In this document: piece after piece, positions 17,646 to 27,745 of the stretch | Numbering within the stretch: position 1 is the first letter of the stretch | How the letters are laid out: every line of letters begins with the position of its first letter | Origin: an uncultured Prevotellaceae bacterium | GTDB lineage: Bacteria > Bacteroidota > Bacteroidia > Bacteroidales > Bacteroidaceae | Assembly (NCBI GenBank): GCA_947166345.1 | Contig: CAMVDU010000007.1 | Span: 1-64,000, forward strand | Reading direction: 5' to 3' | Length of the DNA: 64,000 nucleotides | The notes under the pieces: model-generated | Seen by the model: only the letters and a program-made list of their open reading frames with translations | Told to the model about the DNA's origin: nothing | Databases searched by the model: none | Program-made: the position numbers and the translations under genes

Positions 17646-18836
17646 ATGAAAGAACTTGCCCTGAAGTACGGATGCAATCCCAACCAGAAGCCTTCGCGCA
17701 TCTTCATGAACGATGGGAGAGAACTGCCCATCGAAGTGGTTAACGGCCGTCCTGGCTACATCAACCTGCTCGACGCCCTGAATGCGTGGCAGTTGGTCAG
17801 CGAACTGAAACGTGCCACAGGCGTGGCTGCCGCAGCCTCGTTCAAACACGTGTCGCCTGCTGGTGCTGCCCTGGGTCTGCCCCTGAGCGATACGCTGAAA
17901 AAGGTCTATTTCGTCAACGACATCGCAGGACTTGACGAGTCGCCCATAGCCTGTGCCTATGCCCGTGCCCGTGGTGCCGACCGCATGTCGTCGTATGGTG
18001 ACTTCATTGCCCTGAGCGACACCTGCGACAAGACCACAGCCCTCATCATCAAGCGCGAGGTGAGCGATGGCGTCATTGCCCCCGACTATACGCCTGAAGC
18101 CCTGGAGATTCTCCGTGAGAAGCGCAAGGGCACCTATAATGTCATCAAGATGGACCCCAGCTACTGTCCCAACCCCGTCGAGACGAAGCAGGTGTTTGGC
18201 GTGACCTTCGAACAGGGACGCAACGAGATTCGTCTGGACGATCCCATGCTGTTCAAGAACATTCCCACACAGAACAAGACCTTTACGCCAGAGGCCCTGC
18301 GCGACCTGATGGTGGCACTCATCACCCTGAAATATACACAGTCGAACAGTGTGTGCTACGTCAAGGACGGACAGGCCATTGGTATTGGTGCTGGTCAGCA
18401 GAGCCGCATCCACTGCACCCGTCTAGCTGGACAGAAGGCCGATATATGGTGGCTGCGTCAACACCCCAAAGTGCTGGCCCTGCCCTTCGTGGACGGCATT
18501 CGCCGTGCTGATCGTGACAACACCATCGATGTGTATCTCTCGGAAGACGAGCACGACGACGTGCTGCGCGATGGTGCCTGGCAGCAGTTCTTCAAGGAGA
18601 AGCCCGAGGTGCTGACGCTGGAAGAGAAAAAGGCATGGATAGCCCAGAACACGAAGGTGGCGCTCGGCTCGGATGCTTTCTTCCCCTTTGGCGACAACAT
18701 TGAGCGTGCCCACAAGAGCGGCGTGGAGTATATCGCCCAGGCTGGCGGCAGCGTGCGTGACGATCATGTGATCATGACCTGTGACAAGTACAACATCGCA
18801 ATGGCCTTTACGGGCGTGCGCCTGTTCCATCATTAA
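17646..18836 (+). CDS. Stand-alone AICAR transformylase-type protein (PurH C-terminal domain only)
   Basis: ELALKYGCNPNQKPSRIF; KHVSPAGAALGLPL; TQSNSVCYVKDGQAIGIGAGQQSRIHCTRLA; GSDAFFPFGDNIERA. No IMP cyclohydrolase domain. Confidence 0.9.
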   Translation: MKELALKYGCNPNQKPSRIFMNDGRELPIEVVNGRPGYINLLDALNAWQLVSELKRATGVAAAASFKHVSPAGAALGLPLSDTLKKVYFVNDIAGLDESPIACAYARARGADRMSSYGDFIALSDTCDKTTALIIKREVSDGVIAPDYTPEALEILREKRKGTYNVIKMDPSYCPNPVETKQVFGVTFEQGRNEIRLDDPMLFKNIPTQNKTFTPEALRDLMVALITLKYTQSNSVCYVKDGQAIGIGAGQQSRIHCTRLAGQKADIWWLRQHPKVLALPFVDGIRRADRDNTIDVYLSEDEHDDVLRDGAWQQFFKEKPEVLTLEEKKAWIAQNTKVALGSDAFFPFGDNIERAHKSGVEYIAQAGGSVRDDHVIMTCDKYNIAMAFTGVRLFHH

Positions 18837-18849
18837 TTTTTTTGAAATT

Positions 18850-19050
18850 ATGGCACACTCGGACGACGATTTTCAGAGCATCCTTGAGAACGGTATTTCG
18901 TTTGGCAGGGGAGGTGAACGCAAAGACCCCAACGAGGGCAAGGTGAAGACCAAGGCCAAGAAGAAAAAGTACATCACAGGGGCTCATGGCAGCGGATCGG
19001 CACGCCAGAAGGCCAAGTACCGTGAGCAGCGTGCTAATCGCAAACACTAA
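18850..19050 (+). CDS. Small basic hypothetical protein (66 aa)
   Basis: ATG 18850: MAHSDDDFQSILENGISFGRGGERKDPNEGKVKTKAKKKKYITGAHGSGSARQKAKYREQRANRKH. It lies between purH-like and helicase genes; the track's 18781 start overlaps the upstream CDS. Confidence 0.65.
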   Translation: MAHSDDDFQSILENGISFGRGGERKDPNEGKVKTKAKKKKYITGAHGSGSARQKAKYREQRANRKH

Positions 19051-19110
19051 TCAAGGACCGTTGGCGCAGAGCCAATGGTCCATTGTCAGCATCAAAAAAT
19101 AGAAAAGCCT

Positions 19111-20943
19111 ATGAAATCATTTGAAGAACTGGGCGTCAGCCCTGAGATCATACAGGCCATCCAGGAGATGGGTTTTATGCAACCCATGCCCGTACAGGAG
19201 GCCGTAATCCCCTTCCTTCTTGAAGACCGCAAGGACGTGATAGCCCTGGCCCAGACGGGTACAGGCAAGACCGCTGCCTTCGGCATACCCCTGCTACAGA
19301 GACTCGAGTTGAAGGCTAAGGAGCCAACAGCCCTTGTGCTCAGTCCCACCCGTGAGCTCTGTCTGCAGATTACTGACGACCTGCGCGACTTTGCCAAGTA
19401 TATGGATGGCATCCATGTGGAGGCCGTCTATGGCGGTGCTGCCATCGAACCGCAGATTCGTGCTCTGAAGAAGGGTGTCAACATCATTGTGGCTACGCCT
19501 GGTCGTCTTATCGACCTGAAGAACCGCGGCTTTGCGCAGCTGGACCATGTGACCAATATCGTGCTCGACGAGGCCGACGAGATGCTCAATATGGGCTTCT
19601 CGGATGCCATCAACGAGATTTTCGAGTCGTTGCCTGCAGAGCACAACACGCTGATGTTCTCTGCCACGATGAGTCGTGAGGTGGAGAAGATTGCCAAGAA
19701 ATATCTGCACGACTACGAGGAGATTGTGGTGGGCTCGCGCAACGAAGGTGCCGAGAACGTGAACCACATCTATTATATGGTACACGCGAAGGACAAGTAC
19801 CTGGCCCTGAAGCGTATCGTCGATTACTATCCCAAGATTTTCGCCATTATCTTCTGTCGGACGAAGCTGGAGACGCAGGAGGTGGCCGACAAGCTCATCA
19901 AGGACGGCTATAATGCTGAGTCGCTGCATGGCGACCTGGCACAGCAGCAGCGCGACCTGACGATGCAGAAGTTCCGTCAGCACCTGACGCAGTTGCTCGT
20001 GGCGACTGACGTTGCTGCCCGTGGTCTCGATGTCGATGACCTGACGCACGTCATCAACTACGGTCTGCCTGATGACATCGAGAACTACACCCACCGTTCA
20101 GGTCGTACGGGTCGTGCCGGCAAGAAAGGTACTTCCATCAGCATCGTCCACTCCAAGGAGAAACACAAGATCCGTAATATCGAGAAAGAGATTGGCAAGC
20201 AGTTTGTGGAGGCCGAGATACCCAGGGCCGAGGATATCTGCAAGAAACAGCTCTACAAGGTGATGGACGAGATTGTGAAGACTGACGTAAACGACGATGA
20301 AATCGCACCTTTTATACAGGATATCAACCGTTACTTCGAGTATATCGACAAGGACGAGCTCATCAAGAAGATCGTGAGCCGTGAGTTTGGTCGCTTCCTC
20401 GTTTACTATGCCGATGCCCCCGAAATAGAAAAGCCCGTTGCCGAAAAGTCTGGGAAATCCGGTAAATCTGGCCAAACGGACAAGCAGAAGCGTATGAACA
20501 AGGCCCAGAAAGGCTATGCACGCCTGTTCATCAACCTGGGTAAGCGCGACGGCTTCTATCCTGGCGAGCTCATGCAGACGCTCAACCGCTATGTGGGCGG
20601 TCGTCAGGAGGTGGGTCATATCGATTTGCTCGACACCATCTCCTATTTCGAGGTGCCTGAGAAAGACGCCCGCAAGGTGATGACCCAGCTCACCGGCATC
20701 CGCTACAAAGGGCGTGTGGTGCGCTGTAACGCCGAGGATGATAAGGCTAAGGCCAATGAGTCCTATAAGACTAATGAGTCCTATGGGTCCTATAGGACCA
20801 ATAAGGCCCATGAGCCCCAAAGGTCTCATAGAAAGGACGACTGGCGCGAGCTGATGAAGCCCCGTTCAAAGAAAGAGCTCAAGGGCGAGATCCCCGACTT
20901 CTCAGAAGAAGGGTGGGCACGACGCAAACCCAAGAAGAAGTAA
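19111..20943 (+). CDS. DEAD/DEAH box RNA helicase
   Basis: AQTGTGKTAAFGIPLL, DEADEML, SATM, HRSGRTGRAGKKG motifs, DbpA-like C-terminal region. ATG 19111 preferred. Confidence 0.95.
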   Translation: MKSFEELGVSPEIIQAIQEMGFMQPMPVQEAVIPFLLEDRKDVIALAQTGTGKTAAFGIPLLQRLELKAKEPTALVLSPTRELCLQITDDLRDFAKYMDGIHVEAVYGGAAIEPQIRALKKGVNIIVATPGRLIDLKNRGFAQLDHVTNIVLDEADEMLNMGFSDAINEIFESLPAEHNTLMFSATMSREVEKIAKKYLHDYEEIVVGSRNEGAENVNHIYYMVHAKDKYLALKRIVDYYPKIFAIIFCRTKLETQEVADKLIKDGYNAESLHGDLAQQQRDLTMQKFRQHLTQLLVATDVAARGLDVDDLTHVINYGLPDDIENYTHRSGRTGRAGKKGTSISIVHSKEKHKIRNIEKEIGKQFVEAEIPRAEDICKKQLYKVMDEIVKTDVNDDEIAPFIQDINRYFEYIDKDELIKKIVSREFGRFLVYYADAPEIEKPVAEKSGKSGKSGQTDKQKRMNKAQKGYARLFINLGKRDGFYPGELMQTLNRYVGGRQEVGHIDLLDTISYFEVPEKDARKVMTQLTGIRYKGRVVRCNAEDDKAKANESYKTNESYGSYRTNKAHEPQRSHRKDDWRELMKPRSKKELKGEIPDFSEEGWARRKPKKK

Positions 20944-20949
20944 AAAAAA

Positions 20950-20980
20950 GAATGAAGGCTTTGTTCCTTCATTCTTTTTT
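20950..20980 (+). terminator. Intrinsic terminator, possibly bidirectional
   Basis: GAATGAAGG-ctttgtt-CCTTCATTC-TTTTTT with an A-run on the other side, between convergent genes. Confidence 0.85.
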
Positions 20981-21013
20981 ATTCTCTCATTTTTTCATTT
21001 TTTTATTCTTTCA

Positions 21014-22906
21014 TTATTCCAGATACGTGTAGCCGTAGAGACCGCTACGGTAGTTGGAAAGGAACTCCTTTCCTTCTTCGAGGGTGATCTTACCCTCCTT
21101 GACACTCTTGGTTACCCAGATTTCCAGCTGGCGTACAAGTTTCTTGGGGTTGTACTGCACGTACTCGAGTACTTCCTCTACGGTCTCGCCGTCGAAGATC
21201 TGGTCTATGTGGTAATGACCGTCCTTCACGGAGACGTGGACGGCTGTGGTGTCGCCAAAGAGGTTGTGCATATCGCCCAGAATCTCCTGATAGGCTCCTA
21301 CGAGGAAGACGCCGAGATAGTAGTTCTCGTTTCTCTTCAGACTGTGGACGGGCAGCGAGTGGGAGTTGTGGCGGTTGGTCACGAAATTGGCTATCTTTCC
21401 GTCAGAGTCGCAAGTGATGTCCTGAATGGTGGCATTGCGCGTAGGACGCTCGTCGAGGCGCTGGATGGGCATGATGGGGAACATCTGGTCGATGGCCCAT
21501 GAGTCGGGCAGCGACTGGAATAGCGAGAAGTTGCAGAAGTACTTGTCTGCCAGCAGTTTGTCGATGTTCATGAGTTCCTCGGGAATGTGCTTCAGGTTCT
21601 TGGCCAGCGCGTGGATCTCGTGGCAGACGCTCCAGTACATAGCCTCGATCTCGGCACGTGTCTTCAGGTCAACGATGCCGTGTGAGAACAGGTCGAGCAC
21701 CTCCTCGCGTATCTGTTCGGCATCGTGCCAGTCCTCAAGGACGTTGCGTGGCGAGAGGTTGTCCCATATCTCGTAGAGGTCTTTCACCAGCTGGTGGGAG
21801 TTCTCGTCGGGCTCAAACTCCTCGGGCATCTCGGGCAGCGAGGCCGTCTCCAGCACGTCGATGACGAGCACGGAGTGGTGGGCAGCCAGCGAGCGTCCGC
21901 TCTCAGTGATGATGTTGGGGTGGGGGATATTGTTCTTGTTGGCAGCATCTACGAAGGTGTAGATACAGTCGTTGACATATTCCTGAATAGAGTAGTTGAC
22001 AGAGCTCTCGCTGGACGGTGAGCGTGTGCCGTCGTAATCGACGCCCAGTCCGCCGCCACAGTCCACGAAATCGACGTTGTAGCCCATCTTGTGCAGCTGG
22101 ATATAGAACTGCGAGGCTTCGCGCAGGGCCGTCTGGATGCGGCGTATCTTGGTGATCTGTGAGCCGATGTGGAAGTGGATGAGGCGCAGGCAGTCGCGCA
22201 TGTCCTTCTTGTCGAGCATCTCGAGGGCCTCCAGCAGTTCGGCACTGGTGAGTCCGAACTTCGAGGCATCGCCACCGCTCTCTTCCCACTTGCCGCTGCC
22301 GCTGCTGGCCAGCTTGATGCGGATGCCGATATTGGGGCGCACACCCAATTTCTTGGCCTCGCGGGCTATCAGTTCGAGTTCGTTGAGTTTTTCAACGACA
22401 ATAAAGATATGCTTGCCCATCTTCTGAGCTAGCAGGGCCAGTTCGATGTATCCCTGGTCTTTGTAGCCGTTGCAGACAATGATAGAGTCGCTCTGGCACT
22501 GAACGGCGATGACGGCGTGCAACTCGGGTTTGGAGCCTGCCTCTACGCCGAGGTTGAACTTGCGTCCGTGGGAGATGATCTCCTCGACGACGGGCTGCAT
22601 CTGGTTCACCTTGATGGGATATACCACGTAGTTCTCGCCCTTGTAGTCGTACTCCTCGGTGGCTTTCTTGAAACAGCTCCACGTCTTCTCGATACGGTTG
22701 TCAAGAATATCGGGGAAACGCAGCAGGACAGGCGCTGTGACATCGCGCAGCGACAACTCGTCCATCACCTCACGCAGGTCAATCTGCACATCGTCCTTGC
22801 AGGGTGTGACAAAGACATTTCCCTGGTTGTTGATGCCAAAATAGCTAGTGCCCCAACCGTTGATGTTGTACAACTCACGGGCATCGTCGATGGTCCACTT
22901 TTTCAT
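21014..22906 (-). CDS. speA: Biosynthetic arginine decarboxylase
   Basis: YPIKVNQMQPVVEEI PLP-lysine region; GVEAGSKPELHAV; GGGLGVDYDG; 630 aa. Confidence 0.95.
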   Translation of the reverse strand: MKKWTIDDARELYNINGWGTSYFGINNQGNVFVTPCKDDVQIDLREVMDELSLRDVTAPVLLRFPDILDNRIEKTWSCFKKATEEYDYKGENYVVYPIKVNQMQPVVEEIISHGRKFNLGVEAGSKPELHAVIAVQCQSDSIIVCNGYKDQGYIELALLAQKMGKHIFIVVEKLNELELIAREAKKLGVRPNIGIRIKLASSGSGKWEESGGDASKFGLTSAELLEALEMLDKKDMRDCLRLIHFHIGSQITKIRRIQTALREASQFYIQLHKMGYNVDFVDCGGGLGVDYDGTRSPSSESSVNYSIQEYVNDCIYTFVDAANKNNIPHPNIITESGRSLAAHHSVLVIDVLETASLPEMPEEFEPDENSHQLVKDLYEIWDNLSPRNVLEDWHDAEQIREEVLDLFSHGIVDLKTRAEIEAMYWSVCHEIHALAKNLKHIPEELMNIDKLLADKYFCNFSLFQSLPDSWAIDQMFPIMPIQRLDERPTRNATIQDITCDSDGKIANFVTNRHNSHSLPVHSLKRNENYYLGVFLVGAYQEILGDMHNLFGDTTAVHVSVKDGHYHIDQIFDGETVEEVLEYVQYNPKKLVRQLEIWVTKSVKEGKITLEEGKEFLSNYRSGLYGYTYLE

Positions 22907-23430
22907 AGGCTTAATTGTTCTTTCAGTTTCTCTATCGTTATCTTTATCTTTTCATAGTTGTCCATCAGGCTCACGTCGAGAACATGACGGGCCTTCAGGT
23001 AAAACTGTTCGCGGTAGTCCAGCTGTTCGCGGATGAAGGCGATGAGCTCGTCGGGATTCTTCCCCTTCAGCAGCGGGCGTTCGGTCTTTCCCATCAGAAG
23101 GTGCTTGTACAGCACCTCTGGCGAGGCTTTCAGATAGACTACCTCGCCCTGTTGGTTCATGTAGTCGATGTTATCGAAGAAGCAGGGCGTACCGCCGCCA
23201 CAGCTGATGATGACATCCTCAAACTCGGCCACCTCGTGGAGCATGTTGTGCTCTATCTGGCGGAAGCCCTCTTCACCCACCTCGGCAAAGATCTCAGGCA
23301 CCTTCTTGCGTCGACGGTTCTCAATGTACCAGTCGAGGTCGTAGAAGGTAAGGCCCAGCTCCTTGGAGAGTGCCTTGCCGACGGTGGTCTTGCCGGCACC
23401 CATATAGCCGATGAGGATGATGCGTTTCAT
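22903..23430 (-). CDS. aroK: Shikimate kinase
   Basis: IILIGYMGAGKTTVGKAL Walker A; DLDWYIENR; SCGGGTPCF. Confidence 0.95.
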   Translation of the reverse strand: MKRIILIGYMGAGKTTVGKALSKELGLTFYDLDWYIENRRRKKVPEIFAEVGEEGFRQIEHNMLHEVAEFEDVIISCGGGTPCFFDNIDYMNQQGEVVYLKASPEVLYKHLLMGKTERPLLKGKNPDELIAFIREQLDYREQFYLKARHVLDVSLMDNYEKIKITIEKLKEQLSL

Positions 23431-23442
23431 AGCTGAGAGCTG

Positions 23443-25755
23443 TTAGCTGTTGGCCTTGTTGACAATCTTCATGCACTCGTCAAAGGTGAGTTCCTTGGCA
23501 TGGTCGTGCATATTCTTAGGTATGCGGTAGTTCTTGCCGTCATAGGACAGATAGGGTCCATAGCGACCGTTGAGCACCTCGAGTTTGGCATCTTCCTCGA
23601 AAGTCTTCAGGTGCTTCTGTTGATCCTCTTTGCGCTTGCTGTCAATCAGTTTCACAGCATCGGCGATGGTCACCGTCAAGGGATCAACGTCCTTGGGCAG
23701 CGACACATACTGCTTCTTGTGGAGGATATAGGGTCCGAAACGGCCAGCACCCACGTTGACAGGCTCGCCTTCGTACTCGCCCAGCATGCGTGGCAGACGG
23801 AACAGTTCCAATGCCTCTTTGAGTGTGATGGACTCGATGCTCAGTTCCTTGGGCATGTGGGCAAAGACGGGTTTGTCCTTGTCGTCGGCAGTACCCATCT
23901 GGATGACAGGTCCGAAGCGGCCGATCTTCACGAACACAGGACGCTTGGTGCGTGGGTCAACACCCAGTTCGCGTTCTCCGGCCTTGTGTTCTGAACGGGC
24001 ATTGATGGTCTTCTCGACGGTAGGCTCGAACTTCTTGTAGAACGAGGTCATCATCTTCTCCCATATCTCTTTGCCGTCGGCGATGCGGTCGAAGCTCTGC
24101 TCAACCTTAGCGGTGAAGTTGTAGTCCATGATCTCAGGGAAATGCTCCATGAGGAAGTCGTTGACGACGATACCGATATCTGTAGGAATCAGCTTGCCTT
24201 TTTCAGAGCCGACCAGTTCCGTGCGGTGCTTCTCAGCGATCTGTTTTCCCTTCAGGGTGATGACGGCATACTGGTGTTCCTCGCCTTTCTTGTCGCCTTT
24301 CGCCACATACTCGCGCTGTTGGATGGTGGAGATGGTTGGCGCATAGGTAGAGGGACGACCGATGCCCAGCTCTTCGAGCTTATGCACGAGCGAGGCCTCA
24401 GTATAGCGCTGGGGACCAAGACTGAAACGCTCAGAGGCAATAATCTCACGACGGGTCAGTTCCTGACCTTTCTTCAGCGGGGGCAGAATGTGTACAAACT
24501 CGTCGCGGTTCTCGTCTTCATCGTCCTGGGATTCGCGATAGACTTTCAGGAAACCGTCGAACTTCACAACCTCGCCAGTGGCGATGAAGAGTGGCTGTTC
24601 GCCGTCGGTTACAATCTTTATCTCTGCCGTTGTCTTCTCAATCTGGGCATCAGCCATCTGTGAGGCAGCCGTGCGTTTCCAGATGAGTTCGTAGAGACGC
24701 TTCTCCTGGGCTGTACCTTCAATAGCGATGTTCTCCATATAGGTAGGACGGATGGCCTCGTGAGCCTCCTGAGCACCTTTCGAGGAGGTGTGATACTGGC
24801 GCACCTTGCTGTATTCTGGACCATAAAGCTCGCTGATCTTCTCCTTGGCAGCATTGATGCATAGGCCCGACAGGTTGACGGAGTCAGTACGCATATACGT
24901 GATGCGTCCGCTCTCGTAAAGATGCTGGGCAATCATCATTGTCTGACTAACGGTGAAGCCCAGTTTGCGGGCAGCCTCCTGCTGGAGTGTCGATGTGGTG
25001 AAGGGAGGAGCAGGCGTGCGCTTCATGGGCTTCTTCTGAATGCTGGCTACGGTAAATGTAGCATCCTTGCACTGCTCGAGGAACTGCTCGGCCTCCTCGC
25101 GGGTCTGGAAACGCTGACTCAATGTGGCCTTCACCTCAGAAGCTGAACCATCGGCATTGGTGATGGCGAAGATACCATTCACGTTGTAGTAGCTCTCGCT
25201 CGTGAACGCCTGTATCTCGCGCTCGCGTTCCACTAACAATCGTACGGCCACGCTTTGCACGCGACCTGCTGACAGCTGGGGCTTCACCTTTCGCCACAGC
25301 ACGGGCGACAGCTTAAAGCCTACCAGACGGTCCAGCACACGACGGGCCTGCTGGGCGTTCACCAGGTTCATGTCGAGTGTGCGAGGATGAGCGATAGCCT
25401 CTAAAATGGCGGGTTTCGTAATCTCGTGGAACACGATACGCTTGGTCTTCTCCTCATCCAGACCCAGCACCTCGCACAGGTGCCATGAAATGGCCTCTCC
25501 CTCGCGGTCTTCATCAGATGCGAGCCACACTTGCTGGGCTTTCTTGGCATTCGACTTCAGGTCGTTTACTACCTTCTGTTTCTCTTCGGGAATCTCATAT
25601 TCGGGTTCCAGTGTTTTCTCGTCGATACTCAGTTCACGTTTTTTCAAATCGCGAATGTGTCCATAGCTCGACATCACCTTGTAGTCATTGCCTAGAAATT
25701 TTTCAATTGTCTTGGCCTTAGCCGGTGACTCTACTATAACAAGATTTTTCTGCAT
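23443..25755 (-). CDS. topA: DNA topoisomerase I
   Basis: NLVIVESPAKAKTIEKFLG; SYGHIRDL; ASDEDREGEAISWHL; YMRTDSVNLS. Confidence 0.97.
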   Translation of the reverse strand: MQKNLVIVESPAKAKTIEKFLGNDYKVMSSYGHIRDLKKRELSIDEKTLEPEYEIPEEKQKVVNDLKSNAKKAQQVWLASDEDREGEAISWHLCEVLGLDEEKTKRIVFHEITKPAILEAIAHPRTLDMNLVNAQQARRVLDRLVGFKLSPVLWRKVKPQLSAGRVQSVAVRLLVEREREIQAFTSESYYNVNGIFAITNADGSASEVKATLSQRFQTREEAEQFLEQCKDATFTVASIQKKPMKRTPAPPFTTSTLQQEAARKLGFTVSQTMMIAQHLYESGRITYMRTDSVNLSGLCINAAKEKISELYGPEYSKVRQYHTSSKGAQEAHEAIRPTYMENIAIEGTAQEKRLYELIWKRTAASQMADAQIEKTTAEIKIVTDGEQPLFIATGEVVKFDGFLKVYRESQDDEDENRDEFVHILPPLKKGQELTRREIIASERFSLGPQRYTEASLVHKLEELGIGRPSTYAPTISTIQQREYVAKGDKKGEEHQYAVITLKGKQIAEKHRTELVGSEKGKLIPTDIGIVVNDFLMEHFPEIMDYNFTAKVEQSFDRIADGKEIWEKMMTSFYKKFEPTVEKTINARSEHKAGERELGVDPRTKRPVFVKIGRFGPVIQMGTADDKDKPVFAHMPKELSIESITLKEALELFRLPRMLGEYEGEPVNVGAGRFGPYILHKKQYVSLPKDVDPLTVTIADAVKLIDSKRKEDQQKHLKTFEEDAKLEVLNGRYGPYLSYDGKNYRIPKNMHDHAKELTFDECMKIVNKANS

Positions 25756-25842
25756 ATTTTTTTTAATTCTTAATTCTTCTTTTTCATCTTATCGCATCTC
25801 TCATTTCAGGTCTTCCAACCGTCAGTTAAAAGATTCGGGGTG

Positions 25843-25850
25843 CAAAAGTA
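25843..25850 (-). promoter_or_regulatory. Bacteroidetes-type -7 element upstream of topA
   Basis: caaaagta on the + strand (TACTTTTG on the - strand) in the intergenic region before topA. Confidence 0.5.
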
Positions 25851-25978
25851 CGCAAAAAGTTTGCTTCCACCTTATATATATAGCACAATTTTTAATTTCT
25901 TAACGTTTTACAAAAAAAAATGGTACAAAAGCCGTAAGTTTCAGTTTTTTTTGCCTATTTTTGCAGAAAAGTTTTCGT

Positions 25979-27286
25979 ATGGAACAACTGCTTCACTACG
26001 TCTGGAAACATAAAATGCTGCCACTGAAGGCGCTTGAGACCACTGACGGCCGCATGGTGGAGATCATTGATCCTGGGTTGCACAACACCAATGCAGGGCC
26101 TGATTTCTTCAATGCGAAGGTAGTCATTAGTGGTACACTGTGGGTGGGCAATGTTGAGATTCACGACCGTTCGAGCGACTGGTATCTGCACAATCATCAT
26201 AAGGACGTGCGCTATGATAATGTGGTGTTGCACGTGGTGGGCGTTGCCGACAGAGACGTGCAGAATACACGAGGGGAGTACCTGCCACAACTAGTGTTGC
26301 CCGTACCTGCGACGGTGGCTGAGAACTACCGCCAGCTGCTGTCAACAGACAAGTATCCGCCCTGCTACCGCATTATCCCTCAGCTGACCCTTCTGACAGT
26401 ACATTCGTGGATGGCTGCCCTGCAGACAGAACGACTGGAACAGAAGACCAAGGCTATCGAGAAAAGAGCCCAGTTGTGTAACGGATCGTGGGAAGATGCT
26501 TACTTCGTGACGCTGGCACGAAACTATGGTTTCGGCATCAATGGTGATGCTTTTGAACACTGGGCTATGCATGTGCCATTGCATGCTGTTGACAAGCACC
26601 GTGACGATCTGTTTCAGATAGAGGCCATCTTCATGGGGCAGGCGGGACTGCTGAAACCCGATGGCATCCCAGAGCATCTGCGTGCACAGGCAGTGGCTGA
26701 TAATTATTATCAGAAACTGTGCCGTGAATACCAATATCTGGCCCATAAATTCTCGATGGAACCGATCAATTTTTCTCTTTGGCGGTTCCTCAGACTGCGT
26801 CCGCAGAACTTCCCACACATCCGCATCTCGCAGTTGGCCAATCTTTACTACGAACGGAGGGCAGGCTTGAGCCGATTGCTGGAATGTGAGACGGTAGATG
26901 CGCTTCGTAGCCTCTTGCAAACGCACGTCACTCCTTATTGGGAGACCCACTACTCTTTTGGGAATGAGAGTCCGCATAACACTAAGTTTTTGTCGGTTTC
27001 ATCGATAGACTTACTAACCATCAATACAGCCATCCCCATGCTCTTTGCCATGGGACGACATCGACAGAAAGAGGAGTGGTGTGACCGTGCTTTTGATTTC
27101 CTGGAAAAGTTGAAAGCTGAGAAGAATCATATCATCACGATGTGGCAGGAGTGTGGTCTGCAGGTGAAAACAGCAGGTGACAGTCAGGCTCTCATTCAAC
27201 TGAAAAAAGAATACTGCGACCGTCGGGATTGTCTGCGCTGTCGCATAGGCTATGAATATTTGCGAGCTCCCCATCACAATGAATGA
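25979..27286 (+). CDS. DUF2851 family protein
   Basis: MEQLLHYVWKHKMLP...GTLWVGNVEIHDRSSDWYLHNHHKD...CDRRDCLRCRIGYEYL. ATG 25979 follows TATTTTTG at 25956-25963. Confidence 0.85.
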   Translation: MEQLLHYVWKHKMLPLKALETTDGRMVEIIDPGLHNTNAGPDFFNAKVVISGTLWVGNVEIHDRSSDWYLHNHHKDVRYDNVVLHVVGVADRDVQNTRGEYLPQLVLPVPATVAENYRQLLSTDKYPPCYRIIPQLTLLTVHSWMAALQTERLEQKTKAIEKRAQLCNGSWEDAYFVTLARNYGFGINGDAFEHWAMHVPLHAVDKHRDDLFQIEAIFMGQAGLLKPDGIPEHLRAQAVADNYYQKLCREYQYLAHKFSMEPINFSLWRFLRLRPQNFPHIRISQLANLYYERRAGLSRLLECETVDALRSLLQTHVTPYWETHYSFGNESPHNTKFLSVSSIDLLTINTAIPMLFAMGRHRQKEEWCDRAFDFLEKLKAEKNHIITMWQECGLQVKTAGDSQALIQLKKEYCDRRDCLRCRIGYEYLRAPHHNE

Positions 27287-27313
27287 TCTTAATTCCATAA
27301 ATAACCCTTAGCA

Positions 27314-27715
27314 ATGAACAAATATATTTTTGAAACACGCATGGAAGTGCGTGATTACGAATGCGACATTGAAGGCATAGTCAATAATGCGCAGTATATC
27401 CATTATTGTGAGCATACACGACATCTCTTCCTGAAGGAATGCGGACTGAGTTTTGCTGAGATGCACGAAAAAGGTGTTGACGCCGTTGTTGCCCGCATGC
27501 AACTGCAATATAAGGTGCCTCTCCGTCCTGACGATGAGTTTATTTCCCGATTGAATCTGGTAAAAGAGGGCATCAAATATGTCTTCTATCAGGATATCTA
27601 TCGGGCAAAGGACGAGCAGTTGTGTTTTCGTGGCAAGATAGAATTGGTATGCCTAGTCAATGGACGGTTGTCAAGCAGTCCTGACTATGATGCCGCCTTT
27701 GCCAAGTACCTATAA
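27314..27715 (+). CDS. Acyl-CoA thioesterase (4HBT superfamily)
   Basis: MEVRDYECDIEGIVNNAQYIHYCEHTRHLFL hotdog-fold signature. Confidence 0.85.
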   Translation: MNKYIFETRMEVRDYECDIEGIVNNAQYIHYCEHTRHLFLKECGLSFAEMHEKGVDAVVARMQLQYKVPLRPDDEFISRLNLVKEGIKYVFYQDIYRAKDEQLCFRGKIELVCLVNGRLSSSPDYDAAFAKYL

Positions 27716-27745
27716 CTATTACTTACTATTGCTCCCTTAAGACTA

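Noticed and set aside
20098-20829. Minus-strand ORF with MRPLGLMGLIGPIGPIGLISLIGLIGL
   Set aside because: This is the antisense reading of the 9-bp minisatellite in the helicase tail, not a collagen-like or membrane protein.
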